NCBI GenBank assembly: GCA_946223075.1
Contig: CAMILZ010000012.1
Location: 1 to 64,000, forward strand
From: an uncultured Dermabacteraceae bacterium
Lineage (GTDB): Bacteria > Actinomycetota > Actinomycetes > Actinomycetales > Dermabacteraceae
DNA: 64,000 nt
Direction: 5' to 3'
The position numbers and the translations under genes were made by a program. The notes beneath the pieces are model-generated. The model saw only the letters and a program-made list of their open reading frames with translations. It was not told the DNA's origin and made no database searches. Below are positions 57,761-64,000 of the stretch, in pieces (position 1 is the stretch's first letter; each line of letters begins with the position of its first letter).

Positions 57761-59311
57761 ATGCCAGATACCTCAGACCAGAAGTACATCCTCGCGATCG
57801 ACCAGGGCACGACGAGCTCGCGCGCCATGGTTTTCGACCACGATGGCCACGCCGTTTCCCAGGCGCAGCTCGAACACGAGCAGATCTTTCCGCGTTCGGG
57901 TTGGGTTGAGCACGACCCCATGGAAATTTGGAGAAACACCCGTGAGGTCATCGCGCTCGCACTGAACAGAGCCGAAGTCAACAGGGATGACCTGGCAGCC
58001 GTCGGCATTACCAACCAGCGCGAGACCGCGGTTGTGTGGGATAAGAACACGGGCAAGCCCATCTATAACGCGATCGTGTGGCAGGACACGCGCACCTCGC
58101 GGATTGTGCACGAACTCGCGGGCGATGAGGGAGTGAATCGCTTCAAAGAGGTCACGGGCCTGCCGCTCACGACCTATTTCGCGGGCCCCAAGGTCAAGTG
58201 GATCCTCGATAACGTCGAGGGGGCGCGAGAGAAGGCCGAGGCGGGAGACCTGCTGTTCGGCACGACCGACACGTGGCTCTTGTGGCACATGACCGGTGGA
58301 ACCAAGGGCGGCGTGCACGTCACGGACGTCACGAACGCCTCGCGCACCCTTCTCATGAACGTGCACACCCTCGAATGGGATGAGGACATCGCGCGCGAGA
58401 TGGGGATCCCCATGTCGATGCTCCCCGAGATCCGTTCCTCCTCCGAGGTGTACGGCAAGGGCCGTAAGCGCGGCCTCCTCACGAACGTGCCGATTGCCGG
58501 CATCCTCGGCGACCAGCAGGCGGCGACGTTCGGCCAGGCGTGCTTCGAAAAGGGCACCGCGAAGAACACCTACGGCACCGGCAACTTCCTCCTCATGAAC
58601 ACGGGAAGCGAGGCCCTTTCGTCGGATAACGGCCTGCTCACGACCGTGCTCTACAAGCTCGGCGACGCCGATCCGGTCTACGCCCTCGAGGGGTCGGTCG
58701 CCGTGACCGGCTCGCTCGTGCAGTGGATCCGCGACAGCATCGGCCTGATTTCGAGCGCGAAAGAGGTCGAGGAGCTCGCGACGAAGGTCGAGGATTCAGG
58801 CGGCTGCTTCGTTGTTCCCGCGTTCTCGGGCCTTTTCGCACCGTACTGGAAGGACGATGCGCGAGGTGCAATTGTGGGTCTCACCCGTTACGTAAACAGG
58901 AATCACATCGCGCGCGCCGTGCTTGAAGCGACTGCCTACCAGAGCGCCGAGCTTATCGAGGCCATGAACGAGGATTCGAAGGTGCCGCTCAAGGAGCTGC
59001 GCGTCGATGGCGGCATGACCGTGAACGAGACCCTCATGCAGTTCCAGGCCGACATTCTCGGTGTTGACGTAATCCGCCCGAAGATTATCGAGACGACCGC
59101 GCTCGGTGCCGCCTATGCCGCCGGCCTCGCCGTGGGCTTTTGGGATTCGACCGATGACCTCGAGAAATACTGGGAAGAGGACGTGCGCTGGACTCCGTCG
59201 ATGAGCGAGAAGGTGCGCGAGCGCAACATGCGCCTGTGGCGCAAGGCCGTGGAACGCACCTTCGACTGGGTCGATGACGACGTTGAGGACGCCTTCGAGA
59301 ACGAGGGCTAA
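57761..59311 (+). CDS. glpK: Glycerol kinase
   Basis: The FGGY kinase phosphorylates glycerol with ATP. Landmarks are AIDQGTTSSRAMVFD at the start, TNQRETAVVWDKNTG, YNAIVWQDTR, GILGDQQAATFGQ, KNTYGTGNFLLMNTG and LRVDGGMTVNETLMQFQAD. Length of 516 is close to the family's 500. ATG 57761 follows GAAAGGA. It is co-directional with glpD and its end overlaps the convergent methyltransferase gene by four bases. Confidence 0.95.
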   Translation: MPDTSDQKYILAIDQGTTSSRAMVFDHDGHAVSQAQLEHEQIFPRSGWVEHDPMEIWRNTREVIALALNRAEVNRDDLAAVGITNQRETAVVWDKNTGKPIYNAIVWQDTRTSRIVHELAGDEGVNRFKEVTGLPLTTYFAGPKVKWILDNVEGAREKAEAGDLLFGTTDTWLLWHMTGGTKGGVHVTDVTNASRTLLMNVHTLEWDEDIAREMGIPMSMLPEIRSSSEVYGKGRKRGLLTNVPIAGILGDQQAATFGQACFEKGTAKNTYGTGNFLLMNTGSEALSSDNGLLTTVLYKLGDADPVYALEGSVAVTGSLVQWIRDSIGLISSAKEVEELATKVEDSGGCFVVPAFSGLFAPYWKDDARGAIVGLTRYVNRNHIARAVLEATAYQSAELIEAMNEDSKVPLKELRVDGGMTVNETLMQFQADILGVDVIRPKIIETTALGAAYAAGLAVGFWDSTDDLEKYWEEDVRWTPSMSEKVRERNMRLWRKAVERTFDWVDDDVEDAFENEG

Positions 59312-60546
59312 CGTTCCCCCGCAGTGGCGCGTGTCAGCAGCACGAGGGCCTCGTTGTGCGCGGTGTGCGGAAACATGTCGATGAGCCTTGCGCGTGCCAC
59401 GCGATAGTTCGGCATGCGCGCAAGGTCCGCGGCGAGAGTCACCGGATTGCAACTCGAGTAGGCGAGCATCGCAGGACCCGAATCGTCGAGGAAGCGCGCG
59501 AGCGTTTCACCAATGCCGCGCCTCGGTGGGTTGACCACGATCGCCTCCGGGCGCGCGTGGGCTGGCTGCGCCGCGGCCCAGGCGGTCGCGTCGGCAGCCT
59601 CGAAGCGCGCACGCACGGGGGTTTCGAGATCGGGGGAAGGTCCGACGCTTGCCGGAAAACCATGCCGCTTCGCCGAAACTCGCGCGCTTTCGATCGCGTT
59701 CGGGGTGATTTCGATGCCCGTGACGTCCATTCGCGCGCCGCGAGCCCTCGCCTCGTGGGCGATGCTAAGGGCAAAGCCGCCCACGCCGCAGTAAAGATCC
59801 CACGCCGAGCTCGCCCCAGCATCGAGAATCCACTGTGCGACCTGGGCATAGAGCTCGCTCGCGACGGCGGTGTTTGTTTGCGTGAAGGAGCGGGGGAGCA
59901 CGTCGACGTCGATCCCGCCGAGCGGCATGCGCAGCTGCTTTTCGCCCGCGAGGTGAATCTCCTCGGCACCCTCGAGGAGGGCCTCGTGTTCGGGGTGGAC
60001 ATTTGCGCTCACGACGCTCACGCGTGGATCGAGGAGCCCGAGGTGCTCGCGGATCCGCTCGAGCGCTGAGGTGCTTCGCAAAACGAAGCGCACCATCGCC
60101 TCGGTCGAACTTGCCGTCACGAGCACGTACTTGATTTCGCCCTTGCGCTTTTCGAGGTTGTAGGGCGGTACTTGCGCGCGGCGAATGAGCGCGCGGGCGC
60201 TCTCGAGAACCTCGGTCACGAGAGCGGGGTAGAGCGGGCAATCGGCGAGGTCGACACCCGCGTGCGTACCTGGAAACGAGAACGTGGGCGCGGCCGCCGT
60301 GCCCCGGACCATCATCTTCGCCTTTGTGCGAAAGCCCCACGGTGCGCTCGTGAGCGGATCGTCGAACGTGGTCTCGGGCGTGGTCGCCTCGCGCAGGAGG
60401 TTCTTCAGGTGTGCATGAGCCTCGCGAATCTGCACATCGTGCGGGGTGCGCATGAGGCTGCACGAAGAGCACTGCCCGGCGGTGAAATATGTACAGATCC
60501 CGGTTTCGGGGTCGATTCGCGGGTGCGACACTGCGGTCACGGTCAA
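59308..60546 (-). CDS. 23S rRNA (uracil-C5)-methyltransferase, RlmC/RumB type
   Basis: This is a TrmA/RumA-family SAM methyltransferase with an N-terminal iron-sulfur motif (CTYFTAGQCSSCSL plus ADCPLYP), no TRAM domain, SAM-site DLYCGVGGFALSIA, NPPRRG and the nucleophile Cys in YSSCNPVTLA. These traits fit RlmC, which modifies U747 of 23S rRNA. Length is 412. The start is TTG at 60546, overlapping the lipoprotein stop (TTGA), or a GTG six bases later. A loop near residue 290 contains the scattered motif. Confidence 0.88.
   Translation of the reverse strand: MTVTAVSHPRIDPETGICTYFTAGQCSSCSLMRTPHDVQIREAHAHLKNLLREATTPETTFDDPLTSAPWGFRTKAKMMVRGTAAAPTFSFPGTHAGVDLADCPLYPALVTEVLESARALIRRAQVPPYNLEKRKGEIKYVLVTASSTEAMVRFVLRSTSALERIREHLGLLDPRVSVVSANVHPEHEALLEGAEEIHLAGEKQLRMPLGGIDVDVLPRSFTQTNTAVASELYAQVAQWILDAGASSAWDLYCGVGGFALSIAHEARARGARMDVTGIEITPNAIESARVSAKRHGFPASVGPSPDLETPVRARFEAADATAWAAAQPAHARPEAIVVNPPRRGIGETLARFLDDSGPAMLAYSSCNPVTLAADLARMPNYRVARARLIDMFPHTAHNEALVLLTRATAGER
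59639..59655 (+). repeat. Short scattered motif (TCCGACGCTTGCC)
   Basis: GGTCCGACGCTTGCCGG falls in a variable loop of the methyltransferase and is read in the frame giving PASVGPS on the minus strand. Confidence 0.6.
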
Positions 60547-61034
60547 CCGATGACGTCGAGCTCGGCGTTGTCCTTGCAGATGCTCGTCACGGAGTAGATC
60601 GCGCCGCCGAGCTCAAATTGATCCCCCACCTGGAGCGGCCCGAAGTCCTCCTTGCCGCCACCTTGGTTGATCGTGAACATTGCTTCTGAAGCGCCACCGT
60701 TTTCTTTCCACCCGTTGTAGGTGAACGAGCCGTTGAAACCTTCGAGTGCCGGATCCGGGGCACCGTGAATCGGGATCTTCACCATGCCCTCGTCGCTGCA
60801 CGAATCGGCGAGCTCGGAGTGGTCGAGTCCGCCCTGGGTGATGTCCGGAACCGGGGGAGCGCTGGCATCCCCCTTGGACTCGTTGATCACGACACTGGGC
60901 CCGCCGTCACTTGCGGCGGGGGCGCTCGACGTGGAGGGCGAAGCCTCCGGTTCGTTGGAAGAACCGCAGCCCGCGAGAGCAAGGGCAAGGCAGCTGCATG
61001 CGGCAAGCGCTCGCAGTGGCGTGGAAATGTTCAC
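60543..61034 (-). CDS. Small hypothetical lipoprotein
   Basis: The 163-residue product starts with a lipoprotein signal ending in the lipobox ALAGC (Cys23), then a Ser/Pro/Ala linker and a compact domain from about residue 65 with two cysteines (ADSCSDEG and SICKDN) that may pair. No family is recognised. It is translationally coupled to the methyltransferase gene by a 4-base overlap, which is probably incidental rather than functional. Confidence 0.75.
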   Translation of the reverse strand: MNISTPLRALAACSCLALALAGCGSSNEPEASPSTSSAPAASDGGPSVVINESKGDASAPPVPDITQGGLDHSELADSCSDEGMVKIPIHGAPDPALEGFNGSFTYNGWKENGGASEAMFTINQGGGKEDFGPLQVGDQFELGGAIYSVTSICKDNAELDVIG

Positions 61035-61079
61035 GAAGATCCTCCGTGGGTGACATGCGAAGGTTTCCAGATTAACTGT

Positions 61080-61123
61080 CCCACCTCGGCGGGAGGTGGG
61101 CGTTTCACCACGGTACGGTGGTG
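61080..61123. promoter_or_regulatory. Two adjacent hairpins before the HicA-like gene
   Basis: CCCACCTC-GGCGG-GAGGTGGG (61080-61100) is followed by CACCAC-GGTACG-GTGGTG (61106-61123), which ends two bases before the GTG start at 61126. The second could be an operator or could mask the start codon in RNA. Confidence 0.4.
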
Positions 61124-61125
61124 AT

Positions 61126-61977
61126 GTGGCAAAAACACCGCGAGAAACGACGCCTCCAGGCGCCCCGAGCCCCGCTTCCCTTGCGCGGCGTCCTCGCGCA
61201 AAACGAGAGGTGCGCGCGGTGGACTACGACGCGGTCCCCGAACTCGCACGACGCAGGGCAGCAGGAGAAGACCTCGCGGACCTGCTCGACGAAGCCGAAA
61301 AGCGGCGCGAAGAGCAGCGCGCTGCCGAGAGTGCCGCGAACCTCGCGCGCACCAATTCGGCTGATGCGGAAGTCCTCGACATTGACCGTGGCTTCGGGGC
61401 GCCGCCCGAAGGTGCCGTCGTCACCCTCAATCCCACCGACCCGCGCCCCTTCACGCGCCCCCTCACCGTCCTCGAACACGAAGTGCGCACCGTTTCGGGC
61501 GCGAGCCTTGCGCGCATGACGCACGACATCATCGTGCTCACCGTCGCCGACCCCGAGGACGCGTGGACAAGCGATAACGGGGCGAGCGACCATTTCCAAC
61601 GCGGCGAGTGGACCGTGCAGGTGCGTCGATCCGACAATCACGTGATCGGTGCCTTCCCGACCGCCTATGCGCTCTCGGTGAGGCCCGACGAGGTCGACTC
61701 GTTCGACCCCGCCGACCTTGCGGGGCCGAGTAACCGCAAGAAGAAGGGCACGCGCCACCCCGGTGACCGTGTCGCCCTTAAACGCCGGCTCGAGGAGCAC
61801 GGCTTCGTTGTGACGACATCCGGTTCAACCCACGGCAAGATCACCCACCCCGACCTCCCGGGATTGTTCACGCCGTGGGCATCAACCCCGAGCGATAGGC
61901 GCCACCCGCAACTTGTGACGGCGCAAGTCAAGCGAGTATTCGGGATCGATATTCGCGAGGCGCCGTCGGAATCCTGA
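61126..61977 (+). CDS. Conserved hypothetical protein with HicA-like C-terminal domain
   Basis: The 283 residues begin with a basic, disordered stretch and a charged helix (LADLLDEAEKRREEQRAAE), then a middle domain of unknown fold. The last 75 residues, RLEEHGFVVTTSGSTHGKITHPDLPG onward, resemble the dsRNA-binding-like fold of HicA mRNA interferases with the His in STHGK. No HicB partner is next to it. This domain reading is a hypothesis. The GTG 61126 start is chosen over an ATG at 61096 that would use up the hairpin region. Confidence 0.6.
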   Translation: MAKTPRETTPPGAPSPASLARRPRAKREVRAVDYDAVPELARRRAAGEDLADLLDEAEKRREEQRAAESAANLARTNSADAEVLDIDRGFGAPPEGAVVTLNPTDPRPFTRPLTVLEHEVRTVSGASLARMTHDIIVLTVADPEDAWTSDNGASDHFQRGEWTVQVRRSDNHVIGAFPTAYALSVRPDEVDSFDPADLAGPSNRKKKGTRHPGDRVALKRRLEEHGFVVTTSGSTHGKITHPDLPGLFTPWASTPSDRRHPQLVTAQVKRVFGIDIREAPSES

Positions 61978-62290
61978 CGGAGCGAAGCCCGCGCCCGAGA
62001 CCCTTCCAGCCTAGAAAACTAACCCCAACGTTTGTGGCGGTATCCGCATCCATTCCACCGCAAATGTTGGGTACAGATTTTTCCTGCGGGAACTGGATCG
62101 CGATCATCAACCCTGATTGCTCAAATCGCATGAATTGTCCGAGGTTCTGCAGGGAGCCTGGACCCATTTTGTACACATTCTGAGATTGGCCTGCATGTGC
62201 GGTGTCGCACAATTATGATCAAGCGCAACCCTTAACCGGGCTGCGCGCCGCACACGTGGCGCGGGAACGTCACTACCGAAGAGGTGTCGG
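61978..62290. other. Intergenic region before the subtilase gene
   Basis: It holds the second 71-bp palindromic element (62011-62080) and then about 200 bases of lower GC with a TATGAT at 62214-62219 that could be the -10 of the protease gene. No small gene is seen. Confidence 0.6.
62011..62080 (+). repeat. 71-bp palindromic element, copy 2
   Basis: It starts CTAGAAAACTAACCCCAACG and ends GTACAGATTT. The arms CAACGTTTGTGGCGG and CCACCGCAAATGTTG pair with G-T wobbles. It corresponds to the reverse complement of 623-693. It lies 33 bases after the stop of the HicA-like gene and could end that transcript. Confidence 0.8.
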
Positions 62291-64000
62291 GTGGGATTCC
62301 CAGTATTTAAACGCGCCGCAGCAGCGTGCGTCGCAGCGCTCACCGCGCTCACGATCACGGCGACGCCCGTGGTTGCACAGCCACGCGGCAACGAGCCGCC
62401 GAAAGACCCGATTCACGTCGAGTCCAACTCCAGCAAAGATCGGGTCGCGGTTCTCGTGACCCTCAAGAACCAGCCCGGATCGCCCTCAAAGAATGGTGAG
62501 AGCCGCAATCTGCGCGAACAGATCCGCCTCATCAATTCTTGGAGCGCGACCTACGGCATCGAAGTTGACCGCCAGTTCGGCTTCCTCATGAATGGCTTTT
62601 CGGCAACGATGCCCGCCGAGAACATGGCGAAGCTGCAGGCCGAGCCGGAGGTCGAGTCGGTTCGTCGTGAACGTCAATACGAGCGCACCGAATACGAAGC
62701 TCGCGAGATGGAGCAGGTCTCCAAGGCGTTCGAAGATTACGGCGTTGACGGTTCCGGAATGGTCGTCGCCGTCATCGACTCGGGCGTTGATCCCACCCAC
62801 GAAGACATGCGTATCGACGATGGCGTCGATACGAAGATTGACAAGGTGAACCCGAACGGCGACTTCACGAAGAAGATCCCCGAGGGGTACAACTACGCCG
62901 ACGAAAACTACGAATTCTGGGACACGACCACGAGCCAGCACGGCATGCACGTCGCCGGCATCGTGGCGGCGAACGCCCCCGATGGTAAGAAGAACGGCCT
63001 CGAGGGCGTGGCACCCAACGCCCAGATCCTCTCGATGAAGGTCTTCTCCAACGGCACAAACCCCTATGCCTCGGACTCGGACCTCATTGCCGCCATCGAA
63101 GACTCGGTCAAGCTCAAGGCCGACGTCATCAACCTTTCGCTTGGTTCGACCAATGGCGTCAAGTGGGATTCTGACGGCTCAAACCTCGCTCTCAAAAAAG
63201 CGGAAGAGATGGGCGTTCTCGCCGTTATCTCATCGGGCAACGATGGCCTCAACTTCTCCGAAACCGGTGAAATTGACGATGCCTTAGGCAAACTCGACGA
63301 CGGCACCGTGGGCACTCCCGGCATTCAGGGCAACGCCCTCACGGTCGCATCGGTCGACAACAACGTCGTCTCCACGCCCCGCGGGTTCTACAACGACGGG
63401 AAAGACCACCCCTTCGGCTACCAGCTCCAGATCGGCGAAGCCACGAACGACCCCTACGAGGTCGCCTACCTGGGCCTCGGAAAGAAAGAGGACTACCCGG
63501 ATGGCATCGATCTGAAAGGAAAGATCGCTCTCATCGAGCGCGGCGAAATCTCCTTCACTGAGAAGTTTCAGCGCGCGATCGACCACGGCGCCGCAGGCGT
63601 TCTCGTATTCAACTCCGAAGAAGGCGGCGAAGCCTTCGCCGGCATGGCCGGTATCGAGGACTTCACCATCATTGGTGGCTCCCTCAAACGCTCGACCGGC
63701 GTGGCAATTCGTGACGCGATCGAGAACTCGGGGGACACGCCAGTCACGATTCGCCTTACAAAGGAAGTAGCCTCGGAGGCTAATCCCACCGCCGCCCAGG
63801 CCTCGAAGTTCTCCTCGTGGGGCACGACCCCGAACCTCGAGTTTGAACCCGAGATTGCCGGTATCGGCGGAAGCGTGTACTCGACGCTCAACGACAACAA
63901 ATATGGAACTAAGTCGGGCACGTCGATGGCGGCTCCGAACATCGCGGGCATGTCGGCGCTTCTGCTCGAAAACTGCGGTGAGCGCTATCCCGAGCTCTCG
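62291..64000 (+). CDS. Secreted subtilisin-family serine protease with PA domain (3' end beyond window)
   Basis: A GTG start with GAAGAGG six bases before it opens a frame that runs to the window edge (570 residues seen). A signal peptide ends near VVAQP. A propeptide-like inhibitor region (RVAVLVTLKN to SVRRERQYE) precedes the S8 domain with Asp163 (VIDSGVD), His217 (QHGMHVAG) and Ser545 (GTSMAAP), so the triad is complete. A protease-associated insertion sits between His and Ser (DYPDGIDLKGKIALIERG). This layout resembles C5a-peptidase/lactocepin-type cell-envelope proteases, which usually continue with Fn3-like domains and a wall anchor; that part is not visible. Confidence 0.93.
   Translation, partial: MGFPVFKRAAAACVAALTALTITATPVVAQPRGNEPPKDPIHVESNSSKDRVAVLVTLKNQPGSPSKNGESRNLREQIRLINSWSATYGIEVDRQFGFLMNGFSATMPAENMAKLQAEPEVESVRRERQYERTEYEAREMEQVSKAFEDYGVDGSGMVVAVIDSGVDPTHEDMRIDDGVDTKIDKVNPNGDFTKKIPEGYNYADENYEFWDTTTSQHGMHVAGIVAANAPDGKKNGLEGVAPNAQILSMKVFSNGTNPYASDSDLIAAIEDSVKLKADVINLSLGSTNGVKWDSDGSNLALKKAEEMGVLAVISSGNDGLNFSETGEIDDALGKLDDGTVGTPGIQGNALTVASVDNNVVSTPRGFYNDGKDHPFGYQLQIGEATNDPYEVAYLGLGKKEDYPDGIDLKGKIALIERGEISFTEKFQRAIDHGAAGVLVFNSEEGGEAFAGMAGIEDFTIIGGSLKRSTGVAIRDAIENSGDTPVTIRLTKEVASEANPTAAQASKFSSWGTTPNLEFEPEIAGIGGSVYSTLNDNKYGTKSGTSMAAPNIAGMSALLLENCGERYPELS

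Noticed and set aside
1..64000. CRISPR array, tRNA, rRNA, insertion sequence or prophage
   Set aside because: I saw no spaced direct repeats of CRISPR length, no cloverleaf, no transposase, integrase or phage structural gene. The tandem repeats at 3-182 are protein-coding.

Overview
The window is 64 kb of dense, GC-rich DNA with typical high-GC Gram-positive traits: GTG and TTG starts, 4-base ATGA or GTGA overlaps between neighbouring genes, LPRTG sortase signals, a DtxR-type iron box and a Zur-type zinc box. It also carries the anchored-repeat metal ABC system that is known from Actinobacteria. The gene set fits a Micrococcales skin or mucosal commensal, and I suspect Dermabacteraceae (Dermabacter-like). 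That placement is inference from content; no rRNA or marker gene is present. No rRNA, tRNA, CRISPR, insertion sequence or phage gene was found.

Layout. 1-0.4 kb: C-terminal end of a repeat-rich LPRTG surface protein. 0.8-7.3 kb (-): five-gene zinc-type ABC operon with three surface proteins carrying the choice-of-anchor M repeat, preceded by a perfect Zur-like dyad. 7.4-11.4 kb: HutG-like ureohydrolase, NCS1 permease and isochorismatase-fold hydrolase (-), divergent from an IclR regulator. 11.4-14.7 kb: pyruvate oxidase PoxB and a metallo-beta-lactamase-fold protein. 15-19.6 kb: sugar ABC importer parts (two binding lipoproteins, two permeases, no ATPase). 19.8-22.8 kb: DtxR-boxed feoA-feoB-NifU-like operon. 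23-27.7 kb: LPRTG-anchored PhoX phosphatase and a large membrane protein. 27.8-40.5 kb: surface-polysaccharide locus with a full set of pseudaminic acid genes (pseB, pseC, SpsF-type cytidylyltransferase, PseG-PseH fusion, pseI), three glycosyltransferase-type genes (one of 1145 residues) and a Wzm/Wzt-type exporter. 40.6-45.2 kb (-): ABC drug-type exporter, NarL-type two-component system and a phosphotransferase. 45.4-49.6 kb: SAM hydroxide adenosyltransferase (DUF62) with a complete ECF vitamin-type importer. 49.6-54.7 kb: RHH protein, a DUF4097-like gene with a nonsense codon, pdxH, a GH15-like protein and a Bcr/CflA-type MFS pump. 54.8-61.0 kb: asparaginase, glpD, glpK, an RlmC-type methyltransferase and a lipoprotein. 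61.1-64 kb: a HicA-like protein and a secreted subtilase cut by the window end.

The most unusual DNA-level features are not genes. One family of five 64-bp palindromic elements lies at gene ends, two copies bracket the MBL gene, and two copies supply the stop codon or C-terminus of a gene. A second 71-bp palindromic element occurs once near each end of the window. A short motif, TCCGACG(C/G)TTGC, recurs at least six times in both orientations, often inside variable protein linkers and in different reading frames. The pseudaminic acid locus has a perfect 19-bp palindrome between its divergent arms.
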